From Periplaneta americana (Eukaryota > Arthropoda > Insecta > Blattodea > Blattidae): DNA of 64,000 nt. Positions 51,152 through 57,154 of this stretch are shown piece by piece. The position numbers and the translations under genes are program-made. Numbering within the stretch: position 1 is the stretch's first letter; each line of letters opens with the position of its first letter. The notes beneath the pieces were generated by a model. It had not been told where the DNA came from. It searched no databases and worked only from the letters and a program-made list of their open reading frames with translations. Location: NCBI RefSeq assembly GCF_040183065.1, contig NC_091123.1, positions 13,052,001 to 13,116,000 of the forward strand, read 5' to 3'.

Positions 51152-53970
51152 CTGAAGAGTTCGTATGTTCGGTTTTTGGACTCTCAGGCTGATCGGTTAT
51201 TCACTGTGGTTGTGGTCATGTGTAGTGACGGGTGGTCTGTTCCTGGTGACAACGGGCATTGCAGCACTCCAATACGGTCAAGCAACACGCCTCAATGTGC
51301 TACAGGGGCTTCCCCCCAGCATCCTGCTCTTTGTGGACGTGCTGTTGGTGACCTTGCAGATCTGTCTGTCCATGGTCGTGGGCGCCTCTGCCATGTTCCA
51401 GGAGATCGAAGACAGGATAGGAGTGCCCAGGGGTACGTCACTTACAGATATGGGCCAAAGCAGTCTTATCAAGTACAGGGTTATAATTTCCAAGACTGGA
51501 GATTAAGCTGTTTTTAGTACTGTAAGACTTGTTATACGAGGGCTGATCAAGAAAGATTGAGACTGATTTTTTTCATAAATGATTATTACTCTACTTCAAT
51601 ATTTACATTATCTTCTAGGACTTATGAATCCAAATATCTTGGAGTTATTTTCGACAGTAAGTTAACATGGAGCAACCATTTGAAATATATTTCTGAAAAA
51701 GCTCGTAAAAGATTCTCCCTTCTGAAAAGACTAGCAGGAAAGAAATGGGGATGCTCTAGAAATACTTTGAACACTACATGGGCAGGGCATGTAGCACGTA
51801 TGGGCGAATCCAGAAATGCATATAGAATGTTAGTTGGGAGGCCGGAGGGAAAAAGACCTTTGGGAAGGCCGAGACGTAGATGGGAGGATAATATTAAAAT
51901 GGATTTGAGGGAGGTGGGATATGATGATAGAGAATGGATTAATCTTGCTCAAGATAGGGACCAATGGCGGGCTCATGTGAGGGCAGCAATGAACCTCCGG
52001 GTTCCTTAAAAGCCAGTAAGTAAGTACTACATACCAAATGTTTATACAGCCAATGCTGACATACTGAGGAGAAATTTTAATTACTTCACCTTTCATAAAC
52101 GAAATAGGACATGTTCAAAACCAAGCTCTCAGACTCATTACTGGTGGAATCAAAACAACTCCAATAGATTCTATGAGATTCCTCACTAATATTAACAGCA
52201 TCAAAATGACAATAGATGAAAAAGCAAAGATTCTATATGAAAAATTTATCAGATTACCAGGAAACAATTGGTATTCATACAGTCCTCTCTGTAGATTAAA
52301 AACTCGAAAAGTTTCATATCCATAGTTCAAGAATTAAAACAGAAAATCAACATCCCGAATTTAAAAGAAAACTTACAAATTAAACCGAACCCTTTAACTC
52401 TATTAAATGTAGAGTATAATCTAAATTTAACAGAAGAAATACTGAAATCAGAAGTAAACAGTGAAATAATAAAACAATTGTCTTTAGAGACAATGAATAT
52501 TAGGTACCCTCCACAAAACTGGCTTCATTTATACAACGACCGATCCTTGATCTCCAGAGAACAAGGTGCAGGTGTTACGTGCTGTCTCTTCTCACTTTAT
52601 AGATCTCTTGGATATGGAACAACAAGTTTTGATGGAGAAATCGTTGCAATAAGTGAAAGTCTCAGGAATCTTCGATACCACATCAATAAATTTAAGAATG
52701 CAGTTATATTGCCAGACTCCAAAGCAGCTATCTTATCAATAGTCTCTATACACAGATCTTCATCTCAAACAGCAGAAATAACTAAAATGCTCTCTCAATT
52801 AATATCACTCAATAAAAGAATTGTATTCCAATGGATACCATCCCATTGTGGAATCCTGGGAAACGAGAATGCAGATGCTTTAGCAAAGAAGGGCAGCACT
52901 GCTACTTGCAGACCTGTTACTAAATCTACGTATTACTCTGTGAAAAAAAATATTAAATCTACATACTTAAGACTTCAACAAACAAAATTTGATAACACAA
53001 TCTCAAGGTAAAAAAACGGAACTCTCTGCATCATAATCCACAGTTAATTCCCGATTTACCACGAAAATTGTCTGTAGCTGCATTTAGATTAGCAACAGGC
53101 CATGACTGTTTGGCCAAACACCTGCATAGAATTGGAATATATCAGTCCCCTAACTGCCCATTGTGCAACTGAAACCAAGAAATGGATTCGGAACACCTCA
53201 AAATCTGTGCTTCAGTAGCTGACTATGATAATATCTTTGAAAAATATCGGAGTGCATTAAACAACAACAACAACAACAACAATAACAACAACAACATTAT
53301 CTTTTTCAAAGTAGTCCCCTTCTACTAGAATGTACTTTGTCAGGTCCTTCAGAATGGCCTGCATCATGTGTTCCAGGACTGGAAGAAATGCTATAACAAG
53401 TGCCTTCAAGTGGAAGGGAACTACTTTCAAAAAGATCATGTAAACACTGAAAAAAAAATCAGTCTCAGTCCTCGAAATGCTGAGTTATTTATGAACTCCC
53501 TTACAGCCCAAATTTTAAGTTTGCTGTGGATTAATCTGATTAGGATAACATAAGTTAGTCTTAAAATTTATGGCAATATAGATACTCTTTTTCTTTCTAC
53601 CATGTATAAATATAAATTGCAGCAGTAGATTGAAGTTGTATTCTCTGTGCCCACAGACTTCAACTGGCGACGGTGTGCCACGAGAACTGGCCTGACACTG
53701 TTCACCGTGCTGATCGGGGAGGCTGTGCCCCGCGTGGACATAGTGATGAGTCTGGTGGGTGGTGCCCTCACGGGGCCCCTCATGTTCGTGTTCCCTCCCC
53801 TCCTGTATGCACGCTGCCGGCAGATGCAGGGAGCGGCACCCCTCTCCAGATTCGAAGCTGGACTCCTGGTGTCTGTGGTGCTTCTTGGCATAGCAGCTAC
53901 CTGCTCTGCCACCTTCTACAGTCTGCGTGACGCAGTCCGCTATGCACAGTTCTCGCCATCCTGCTTATAG
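26615..53970 (+). CDS. AAAP-family amino acid transporter, 8 exons (whole gene)
   Basis: Likely a proton- or sodium-coupled amino acid permease of the amino acid/auxin permease (AAAP, Aa_trans) family, acting in the plasma or an internal membrane; substrate unknown. Coding exons are 26615-26756, 30525-30645, 39640-39752, 42815-42947, 47089-47266, 49298-49385, 51226-51432 and 53657-53970. Intron phases (1,2,1,2,0,1,1) are consistent and the sum is exactly 432 codons including the stop, giving 431 residues, usual for the family. About 11 hydrophobic segments are visible, with family hallmarks: RYPYSAL after TM2, GGGVPNLVIASQN in TM3, ILAFQFDIHP before TM7 and VFPPLLYAR in TM10. Coding exons are GC-rich while introns are AT-rich and full of transposons. 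The N-terminal tail before TM1 is short (about 19 residues) and an acceptor-like ccag lies just before the ATG, so an upstream 5' exon is possible. Exact subfamily (PAT, AVT/mahogany-like) not resolved. Confidence 0.88.
26951..27268. repeat. (TTTA)n microsatellite in intron 1
   Basis: About 320 bp of AAAT repeats with interspersed AAGT variants. It generates a false minus-strand ORF of alternating I/L/F/Y residues. Confidence 0.95.
27925..28339. mobile_element. 415-bp non-autonomous hAT element
   Basis: Left caggatgcgaattaacgggg and inverted right cagggtggcaattaag are flanked by a perfect 8-bp TSD catgtata (27917-27924, 28340-28347). Internal blocks of G and C runs (ggggggatttcctccc, tatccccc) recur near both ends. 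No transposase. Confidence 0.88.
28497..28720 (+). mobile_element. tRNA-derived SINE, family A, copy 3
   Basis: Head, B box (aggttcaaatccc) and body are present, but part of the tail (the caccggcattatcacc block) is deleted. ttgaatttt occurs at both sides and is the likely TSD. Confidence 0.85.
28896..30245 (-). mobile_element. internally deleted hAT element with BED finger
   Basis: Similar inverted ends: left gagcggatttttatgtgcta and inverted right gagcggattcctatgtaatt. Minus-strand remnants of a transposase occupy 29075-29523. The exact TSD is ambiguous (a TATTAT-type sequence on both sides). Confidence 0.72.
29075..29523 (-). pseudogene. hAT transposase remnant (BED finger joined to C-terminus)
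   Basis: Two overlapping minus-strand frames. 29266-29523 has an N-terminal zinc finger of BED/C2H2 type (FCQPCGKSV…QVTQHLSGNKH). 29075-29305 has the hAT C-terminal dimerisation signature (YARLTSCDVERSFSQYKSL). The middle of the protein, with its catalytic acidic residues, is missing and the two parts are in different frames. Confidence 0.78.
30279..30410 (+). mobile_element. RNase H-type LINE, 132-bp 3' fragment
   Basis: Matches the 3' end of the LINE at 45745-47065 (aagaaatggattcagaacacc … aatactggagtgcaagaggtc) and ends in the (AAC)n tail. Perfect 13-bp TSD atatttgaatgac at 30266-30278 and 30411-30423. It was extremely 5'-truncated at insertion. Confidence 0.9.
30525..30645 (+). CDS. permease exon 2 (TM2)
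   Basis: Acceptor tgttgtcag|gg at 30524. Encodes residues 48-88 in part: GWGGIPLALVVFGLQVYTAI (TM2), then LLGRCWIIAE and a loop to SKNR. It ends at the non-canonical GC donor ag|gcaagt; phase 2 joins it to exon 3 as AGG (Arg). Confidence 0.88.
30646..30651 (+). promoter_or_regulatory. GC-AG intron 5' splice site
   Basis: gcaagt directly after ag matches the GC-donor consensus. The alternative GT four bases downstream would leave phase 0, while exon 3 needs one base to start in frame. Phase therefore selects the GC site. Intron 2 (about 9 kb) is thus a probable GC-AG intron. Confidence 0.78.
31173..31332. mobile_element. 160-bp Penelope-derived insertion with hammerhead-like core
   Basis: Perfect 14-bp TSD gactgaaacgatgt (31159-31172 and 31333-31346). 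Contains a perfect 38-bp inverted repeat (31204-31241 and 31295-31332) around a 53-nt centre with CTGAAGA, a 6-bp hairpin GATGGC/GCCGTC, GAAA, then a 3-bp hairpin GCT/AGC followed by TA. That is the order of a type I hammerhead ribozyme whose stem I is the long inverted repeat. One unpaired base in stem II and a mismatch next to CTGAAGA weaken the fit. Penelope-like pLTRs are known to carry such motifs. Confidence 0.72.
31485..31726 (+). mobile_element. LINE C-terminal/3' fragment, split by the LTR element
   Basis: Reads LPQEMSLDKFKIKVKKWLL at its left, like the end of a LINE reverse transcriptase ORF. The 3' region continues after the LTR element from about 35640. The LTR insertion therefore interrupted an older LINE tail. 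Confidence 0.5.
31727..32502 (-). repeat. LTR (3' LTR in element sense)
   Basis: Element-sense start TGTGACAGCG and end AAAAGATCACA. Contains an internal 36-bp tandem duplication (32043-32114). Its end at 32435-32502 resembles part of a tRNA when read on the plus strand. Confidence 0.92.
32503..32517 (-). promoter_or_regulatory. polypurine tract
   Basis: Element-sense taaggagggggcaa directly upstream of the 3' LTR, the expected plus-strand primer. Confidence 0.85.
32593..34830 (-). CDS. Gag-protease polyprotein of the LTR element (745 aa)
   Basis: One uninterrupted ORF from ATG at 34828-34830 to a stop at 32593-32595. The N-terminal ~110 residues are a charged, repetitive coiled coil (DISEVK/DISGVK heptad-like repeats). 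A central Gag/capsid-like domain follows (about 200-370). Four CCHC zinc knuckles (C-x2-C-x4-H-x4-C, e.g. CWSCGKPGHLRRDC) lie in exact 132-bp (44-residue) tandem repeats joined by RRRRR linkers. A retroviral-type aspartic protease forms the C-terminus (VLVDTGAMLTIA active site, VVLGLDAMRLL flap-end motif). No RT, RNase H or integrase follows. Four knuckles are more than the one to two usual in Gypsy Gags. Intact frame and clean LTRs suggest recent activity. Confidence 0.92.
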   Translation of the reverse strand: MENLQQILQAIAEMKAEMKKDISDVKAEMKDDMNDMNKHISEVKNDISEVKTEMKSDISEVKGDISGVKGDISGVKDDVTTQIESVSAHVDGIVAIVKDELKADLDKLNQNLTTINETVAELRQDVDHFDGKIRDLERRQEETCVLMDQHAVENKHILALVDRQAREQKQIIAEEVQRAVERSTSELRTSCSGHVEPSPSARHHNVKTPKFDGTTSWAIFRRQFEAIAEHNGWTPAEKTTQLLAALQGQASEILHSVPEDGTAAEIMAALEGCYGDHQLAAAFRTQLKTRVQQSGESLQEFAMAVEQLAHKALRGLPNDFIAGEAAYTFGSGVRDPEIKQQLLLAEHRTINAALAAALRMEAAKSAAGVSAPHWIRSVTATDAGGRQPKPPERQSTERRRRRAPTCWSCGKPGHLRRDCDQSGHRQEREVADVEERQQSTERRRRRAPTCWSCGRPGHLRRDCDRSGHRQEREVADVEERQQSTERRRRRTPNCWSCGRPGHLRRDCDRSGHRQEREVADTERNQQSPEQRRRRVPTCWSCGKPGHLRRGCDRPGNSQEREGADARRSTSAPSSPSPRLVLKPVDRRCDDGLIAEGRIRGHPCRVLVDTGAMLTIARPDVVRGLPGRTPLRQYELRTASGESLPIQREVFLDLTLGKRKLEMWVFVANITEDVVLGLDAMRLLDATVDVRRRILRLGQDEVFLMDAEDQPVASELSLEGQGEKQDGAHAVRVSLPSQAKDGVAPP
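34841..34858 (-). promoter_or_regulatory. primer-binding site
   Basis: Element-sense tggtgtcagaatcgggac, one base after the 5' LTR. The TGG start complements a tRNA CCA end. It resembles the Leu-type primer-binding sites of mdg3-like Gypsy elements (from memory, not searched). Confidence 0.75.
34860..35635 (-). repeat. LTR (5' LTR in element sense)
   Basis: Same length (constant offset 3133) and, by eye, same sequence as the other LTR, including the 36-bp duplication. Should carry the element promoter. Confidence 0.92.
36653..36684. repeat. (ATATG)n pentanucleotide run
   Basis: About six units of gatat/atatg at the break in the decayed LINE, next to the SINE. Confidence 0.9.
36703..36880 (+). 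mobile_element. tRNA-derived SINE, family A, copy 4 (internal deletion)
   Basis: Starts gtccacacctgtggagtaacggt but jumps directly to ccctcaacccaatacg, losing the B box and central body. Perfect 12-bp TSD atctatcataat at 36691-36702 and 36881-36892. With the internal promoter lost it cannot be a normal source copy. Confidence 0.9.
37216..38386 (-). mobile_element. Tigger/pogo-like element, copy 2
   Basis: cagtgaaacctg at the left and caggtttcactg at the right, TA on both sides (37214-37215, 38387-38388). The right subterminal sequence is the inverted form of the left subterminal sequence of the copy at 2686-3646, so the two lie in opposite orientation. Transposase decayed. Confidence 0.78.
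38435..38590 (+). mobile_element. LINE C-terminal fragment
   Basis: Translates as MYHYKPIGRRNTGRPRKS followed by WINFQTLEMELDK, the GRRxxGRPRKRW-type tail of RTE-like LINE ORFs. Short and broken. Confidence 0.55.
39640..39752 (+). CDS. permease exon 3 (TM3)
   Basis: Acceptor tatgctgcag|g at 39639. Encodes residues 88 (part) to 125: YPYSALVEMSFGAWASVF, then TVMLDVAVFGGGVPNLVI, the conserved TM3 region. Donor gtaagt at 39753, phase 1. Confidence 0.9.
39904..40031 (+). repeat. short dispersed repeat H, copy 1
   Basis: About 130 bp from gaggaagaaagaaactggcc through ttacccattatctcctgg-like blocks and tcataagtgatg, ending ggacagttgactaaacaaca. Copies at 43079-43203 (inverted) and 60768-60895. No tRNA head seen; may be a 5'-truncated SINE or LINE tail. 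Confidence 0.7.
40411..40700 (+). mobile_element. tRNA-derived SINE, family D
   Basis: 290 bp with perfect 13-bp TSD aacattaattatt (40398-40410, 40701-40713). tRNA-like head with B box gggttcgattccc; body aggggaacgttgctgtg … gccttccaggcacccc. A short A tail. Single copy in this window. Confidence 0.93.
40983..41066. repeat. (ATC)n and (ATT)n microsatellites
   Basis: (ATC)n at about 40983-41006 and (ATT)n at about 41017-41066 in intron 3. They create poly-N and poly-M false ORFs on the minus strand. Confidence 0.95.
41458..41755 (+). mobile_element. tRNA-derived SINE, family E
   Basis: 298 bp with perfect 12-bp TSD tttactatagaa (41446-41457, 41756-41767). The head is very tRNA-like (gtagctcagttggtagagc A box; gggttcgatccca B box). 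Ends in a ttttaccttttacc tail. Well preserved, probably young. Confidence 0.94.
42815..42947 (+). CDS. permease exon 4 (TM4)
   Basis: Acceptor gtgttccag|ca at 42814 is the only nearby site in the phase required by exon 3; it yields A-S-Q-N-L-E at the join, matching the family. A closer cacag at 42822 is in the wrong phase. Encodes TM4 (about residues 144-163) and ends SPKDMK, with donor gtaagt at 42948, phase 2. Confidence 0.88.
43079..43203 (-). repeat. short dispersed repeat H, copy 2 (inverted)
   Basis: Inverted version of 39904-40031: tgtttagtcagctgttcc … catcataagtgacac … gggtggccagttcctttctccctcc. Confidence 0.7.
43521..43735 (+). mobile_element. tRNA-derived SINE, family F
   Basis: tRNA-like head (tggcttagcggatagagc A box; gggttcgaatccc B box) and a body with gaatttttctccactccaccgatcc. 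TSD not resolved. The head is close enough to a tRNA to be mistaken for a gene. Confidence 0.8.
43975..44135. repeat. degenerate TTAGG-like stretch
   Basis: Repeated aggttaggtt/ttaggtt variants interspersed with other bases; another short run at 45545-45560. TTAGG is the insect telomere repeat, but this stretch is too degenerate to call telomeric. Confidence 0.55.
44176..44430 (+). mobile_element. tRNA-derived SINE, family C
   Basis: Head with B box ggtttcgattccc, body ggttgggcttttttctgaggttttcctcaac, tail ctaaataatctaatagttgataccgc. Related copies at 18625, 15000 and 55790. Confidence 0.78.
44464..45238 (+). mobile_element. RTE-type LINE, 5'-truncated copy
   Basis: C-terminal part of a reverse transcriptase ORF: 44500-44904 contains NPEKTKYMIMSRDQN, KFKYLGATV and LPVVLYGCETWTL. 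After a one-base break, 44935-45216 continues RRLRWAGHVARMGESRNAYR to the end MNLRVP. 13-bp TSD taaccttgtttaa (44451-44463, 45239-45251) and a (TAAG)n-type tail. Same family at 51780-52025 and 63507-64000. Confidence 0.92.
45745..47065 (-). mobile_element. RNase H-type LINE (I-group), intron 4
   Basis: Perfect 17-bp TSD acttgctgatgacttgt (45728-45744, 47066-47082). On the minus strand: end of the RT thumb (RVQNQTLRLITGGIKTTPLD), an RNase H domain (NWLHLYTDRSLISREQGAG; VILSDSKAAI; QWIPSHCGILGNENADALAKK) and a C-terminal CPLCNSNQEMDSEHLKIC zinc-finger-like end, with a frameshift between the last two. The DGS aspartate-glycine is DRS here. Ends in (CAA)n. 5'-truncated. Confidence 0.93.
47089..47266 (+). 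CDS. permease exon 5 (TM5-TM6)
   Basis: Acceptor tgtacatag|g at 47088. Encodes residues 171-229: TM5 (TLSVASVVGVAVSTWTCMLL), an extramembrane loop rich in S/T/P (DHSPTTPAASISNPS), and TM6 ending ILAFQ. Donor gtatct at 47267, phase 0. A LINE sits 23 bp upstream in the intron (see findings). Confidence 0.9.
48071..48976 (+). mobile_element. mariner element with internal deletion
   Basis: About 28-bp inverted ends (…ggataaaaagtaatggcaac on both sides) flanked by TA (48069-48070, 48977-48978). 906 bp instead of about 1.3 kb: the transposase N-terminal part is broken and a block after about 48430 is missing. It lies in intron 5. Confidence 0.92.
48434..48895 (+). pseudogene. mariner transposase C-terminal half
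   Basis: 153 codons open to the stop. The catalytic block HDTARSH and, 34 residues after its D, the D of SPCDYDLF make a DD34D arrangement. The first catalytic D is in VAYDID. The N-terminal DNA-binding helix-turn-helix domains are lost upstream, so it cannot act alone although its catalytic residues are still in place. Confidence 0.9.
49298..49385 (+). CDS. permease exon 6 (FDIHP motif)
   Basis: Acceptor tgcttgcag at 49297. Encodes FDIHPMVLTIQVDMRNK and the start of TM7 (CAIMIGFI). Donor gtaaga at 49386, phase 1. An (AAT)n run begins 23 bp into the intron. Confidence 0.9.
49409..49473. repeat. (AAT)n microsatellite
   Basis: About 65 bp of AAT repeats 23 bp downstream of the exon 6 donor. 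Source of poly-Y and poly-L false ORFs. Confidence 0.97.
50160..51152 (+). mobile_element. LINE 3' end with (ATT)n tail
   Basis: Opens with the end of a reverse transcriptase ORF (VARNWNSLPSDV … FRSKLHKFLLSKL, stop near 50277), then a long AT-rich 3' UTR ending agaaggccttatggccttaactctgccagcg and (ATT)n from about 51096. The tail is shared, inverted, with 25177-25395. It lies in intron 6 and ends about 75 bp before exon 7. Confidence 0.7.
51226..51432 (+). CDS. permease exon 7 (TM7-TM8)
   Basis: Acceptor catgtgtag|tg at 51225 is the one in phase with exon 6 and gives IMIGFI-V-TGGLFLVTT, a continuous TM7. The stronger-looking ctctcag at 51187 is out of phase and reads a stop at once. Encodes TM7, a QYGQATRLNVLQGLPP loop and TM8. 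Donor gtacgt at 51433, phase 1. Confidence 0.78.
51590..53285 (+). mobile_element. RNase H-type LINE (I-group), intron 7
   Basis: Same family as 45745-47065. 51615-51778 gives the RT C-terminal part (KYLGVIFDSKLTWSNHLKYI), then after the inserted RTE piece 52033 onward gives NQALRLITGGIKTTPID. The RNase H domain at 52478-53011 retains VILPDSKAAI and QWIPSHCGILGNENADALAKK. Frameshifts and stops follow; it ends in (AAC)n. Confidence 0.85.
51780..52025 (+). mobile_element. RTE LINE fragment nested in the I-group LINE
   Basis: 246-bp 3' piece of the RTE family (AGHVARMGESRNAYRMLVG to MNLRVP and gtaagtaagt tail). Flanked by actacat at 51773-51779 and 52026-52032. It is in frame with the host LINE over 51557-52009, so a misleading 150-codon chimeric ORF results. 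Confidence 0.9.
53657..53970 (+). CDS. permease exon 8 (TM9-TM11, stop)
   Basis: Acceptor gtgcccacag at 53656. Encodes residues 328 (part) to 431: TM9 (TGLTLFTVLIGEAV), TM10 (about 356-378, ending VFPPLLYAR), a short loop and TM11 (about 395-416), with a cytosolic tail RDAVRYAQFSPSCL. Stop TAG at 53968-53970. No AATAAA within the next 300 bp, so the poly(A) site is unknown. Confidence 0.92.
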
Positions 53971-54283
53971 GAACTAGCTGAGTGATTTTGAAAGCAATAT
54001 AGGCCACATTATGCTAGGGGAGCCAGGTTTCCTTGTTTACGGCTCTCTTACCTAAAAGAATCGATCCTTATAGTGAACAACTCTGTTCATAGTGGCAAAG
54101 TCTCTGTCACAAGATAGGAAACTGTGATCTCGCACAAGGAAATATTGATGGATGACTATGAATTGGTCATTTATTGGTACAACCAAAAGAAGCCATGACA
54201 TAATATGATTTCAGTTCTGACCACGTCATCATCACCATCATCTACAAAGTTTGTATTGTACCTTTACAACCCATTCCGTCCCG

Positions 54284-55310
54284 TTAATCAAAATCATCTA
54301 ACCAATGTCTTCTAGGTCTTCCAATTTCTCTTTTCCCAGGTGGATGATAATCCAACAAAAGTTTCAGCAACCTGTAATTTTGCATTCTTTCTACATGGTT
54401 CTTCCAACATGCTTTTTTTTTGGGGGGGGGGGGGGGGAGGGCATAAAGTCGATAATGTTGCAAAACAGGCAACATATTTGCAACCAAGACCTCTTCAAGT
54501 GATATCTCTATCCAGTGCTTTTGCTTCAGTAAAGTCTCATTTTACAAACATATGGATCAACAATTGGCTCTCTTCTGACAAAGGAAAAATTTTACAGTCT
54601 GTACAAAAGAAACCAAATGACCTGAAAATGTACAAAAACTTGCCCAGACATGTTCAAACATTTTTAACAAGAGCCAGAACAGGTCACATTGTCACAGAAT
54701 TGTACCTACACCGATTTCACATTTCTGATAATCCTACTTGTCTGTGGTGTAATAATCATGATGAAGATCTGGAACACATTCTTCTATACTGTCCATCCAT
54801 AAACCACAAAAGTAAATTAAAATCATCAGTACCAGTTGCAGAAGACACAGCCCTGCAGTATATATTGACTACATCCCAACTCTGGCTACTAGCAACAGGC
54901 GTCTATAATGAACACCGATCAAAATACCCCTCATTTCTCGTGAAAAACAACAACTGAATAGACTACAGTGGATTATAGTGGACTTTATGTTGTCGGCAAA
55001 CAGCTGGATACATTAAGAAGATTGATTCCAACATGCTTTGTTTTCATGAAATTTTTCTGTCAATTTAAATATGTTCAGTTCATTTCTTATGTCTTTGCTT
55101 CATTTATAGTCCAATAAGGAATATCCAGTGACTGAGCGCAAAAACCTCATTTCTGCTGATTCAATTTTTCTTTTTTCGGTTCTTCCCAAGGTCCATCATT
55201 CACTTGCATATAGTAACACGGGAATCGAAATTGTTTTATAAAATTTGATTTGTGTATCTTTCCTTGTTTTACGACCAAGTGTTCTTTTTATTGCTCCACA
55301 AATATGCTTA
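54284..55310 (-). mobile_element. RTE-like LINE (antisense), split by another LINE
   Basis: On the minus strand the right part (55310-55027) reads a degenerate RT C-terminus (YSLLDYK … FKLTEKFHENK) and the left part (54415-54284) continues CWKNHVERMQNYR to GRPRRHWLDDFD-stop. The two parts join at the duplicated ttccaacatgcttt, so they were once contiguous. Confidence 0.82.
54416..55026 (+). mobile_element. LINE 3' piece inserted into the LINE above
   Basis: Flanked by a perfect 14-bp TSD ttccaacatgcttt (54402-54415, 55027-55040). Starts with T and G runs, then encodes an RT C-terminal region (KMYKNLPRHVQTFLTRARTG; CLWCNNHDEDLEHILLYCPS), stop at 54955-54957. No poly-A at the 3' end. Confidence 0.9.
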
Positions 55311-55319
55311 AATGTAAAT

Positions 55320-55788
55320 TTATATTATACAGATACAACTTTAGGACACCCCTGAAAGAGTAGAACTCGTGCTCAGGGACGAATTCTTGATTTTATATAA
55401 TACAATTTGTTCTACTCTGAATATACCTGAATAACTAAGATAAAATCTTTTGGCTGTTAAAGGATCAATCGCTCTCCTAATAAATCATCTCACTGGTATC
55501 TTTTTTTTTATTTAATCTATAGTTATTCTATTCCTTTTTTAAGTCTTTGTAAACTGAAATTTATTATGTATGCATATCATGTTAGTTATTGTATTTTTTG
55601 TTAGTTTACTATTTTTTTTAAGAACTTAAGGTTGTTAAAATTAAAATTAAATTCATATTAGAAATCTTATTTTGTGTGCGTGTGTGTATTTGTGTATATG
55701 TTTGTGTGAGTACCTAATGACGAACCTATCGTTAATCTGTAATAGATTGTACATGGAATAAATAAATATAATACAATAAAACATAGCA
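55320..55788. other. AT-rich stretch, possibly an old LINE tail
   Basis: Ends tgtaatagattgtacatggaataaataaat, like LINE 3' tails. No coding signal. Confidence 0.35.
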
Positions 55789-55789
55789 T

Positions 55790-56012
55790 GCTGATCTGGA
55801 GCTGTGTTCATGCTTGGGTTAGATTCCCGTTTGGTCTGATTACCTGGTTGGGTTTTTTCCGAGGTTTTCCCCAACCATAAGGCAAAAGACAGGTAATCTA
55901 TGGCGAATACTCTGCCTCACTTCATCTCGCCAAAAAATTATGTTGAAAATCTTGACATGTTCCACATCTTAAAGCTTCAATGCTAATGTGAGACCTATGG
56001 AATACAATAAAT
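55790..56012 (+). mobile_element. tRNA-derived SINE, family C
   Basis: B-box-like gggttagattcccg, body ctggttgggttttttccgaggttttccccaacc and a decayed tail. 5' end worn. Confidence 0.7.
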
Positions 56013-57153
56013 GAAATGAAAATGTATTTACGCATATGAGTTTTGTACAAAAATCTAGTTTATAAAGTGATCACAAAGCATTAAAAAAAACAATAAGTGA
56101 CCTCTAGTACAACACCTTCTCCTCTAACTTACCTTCAATAATTGTGCCTTTCGACCTGCTCAGTCTTCTTGCTCCTCTTGTCAAAATGTCCAGAAGTCCA
56201 TGTTGCACATAAGTATAAACAGACTTATAGGCCTATTGTTCATGATCCATGTTCCTGAAAGAAAGACATACGGTACTGATTAGTATCTTCTATTGTTGTT
56301 GTTGTAGTATGAATTTTATTGAAGTACTTCATTAACAAACCTGACAATTTTCAGAGAAATATGACACTGGAAATCACTCATTGTTGAATATTTATTATAA
56401 AGTGTTATTGTTACTTGTACATTTTTAGGTTAGCACAGTTTTTTCCTGCAACCAATCGCATTCGTTTATAATTATTACGTTTCAGAGAGGACATGGCCAC
56501 CTTTATTGTTGTTAATTCAAATTTTCCTTTAGTTCATGCATAAGCATTACAATTGCGTAGGACGATAAGTATCTATGTGCTAAAAAAATAGTTTCTTTCA
56601 TACTGCTTCTTGAGCTTTTTCTTGTTACTTACAGCTGAAAGTTTTTGAACAATCTCCTTACTTCCTGTTTCGCCATCTTTGAAACATTGTCGAGGGATAA
56701 TATGAAATAATAAAATTAGTGATATTTAATAAGTGATTATGAATAGGGACGTGCGAATTGGAATTTTGAATTGAAATTTCACATTTTGAATGATTTTGTG
56801 AGTGCAAAGAAAAGAAACGAACAACTAAAATTGGATTATTTAGTGAAGAAAAAAAAAGTTCTGCTCTTGTGTTGTACTGAAGTTTTGTTAGAAATTTGTG
56901 TTATATAAAAGTAGTTAACTTAATATCAATAGCTATTATTGTGGTAGTGCAAATATGTGTATTATTGTAAAGAAAAGAAAAACTTACATTTATTTTGTGT
57001 GACATACGTGGAGGACTTCATTGAATAGATGACGTATCAAAACAGAAACAACGAACAGCTTCACCACATGGCGTAATATGAACTTGCCGTGCAGAAAAGA
57101 AGCAGTAAGGTATGTTAAGTCAGCTTATGTATTATAACTTGTCTATTACGCCT
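56013..57153. other. intergenic, nothing recognised
   Basis: AT-rich, no ORF with family features, no clear repeats. Confidence 0.45.
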
Positions 57154-57154
57154 A

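Larger units (their letters stand above)
51540..53475 (+). mobile_element. fossil mariner fragment hosting later insertions
   Basis: 51538-51580 (cgagggctgatcaag…gagactgatttttttc) and 53447-53475 (gaaaaaaaaatcagtctcagtcctcg) are inverted-repeat-like ends. Just inside the right end, 53368-53448 reads FQDWKKCYNKCLQVEGNYF, a mariner transposase C-terminus. A second, inverted piece of the same end (LVEGDYFEKDN on minus, about 53285-53345) lies beside it. The interior is occupied by an RNase H-type LINE. Confidence 0.5.

Noticed and set aside
51188-51225. Alternative acceptor ctctcag for exon 7
   Set aside because: Stronger-looking, but out of phase with exon 6 and reads an immediate stop.
51044-51517. 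157-codon plus-strand ORF with poly-Y
   Set aside because: Runs through (ATT)n and then exon 7 in the wrong frame.
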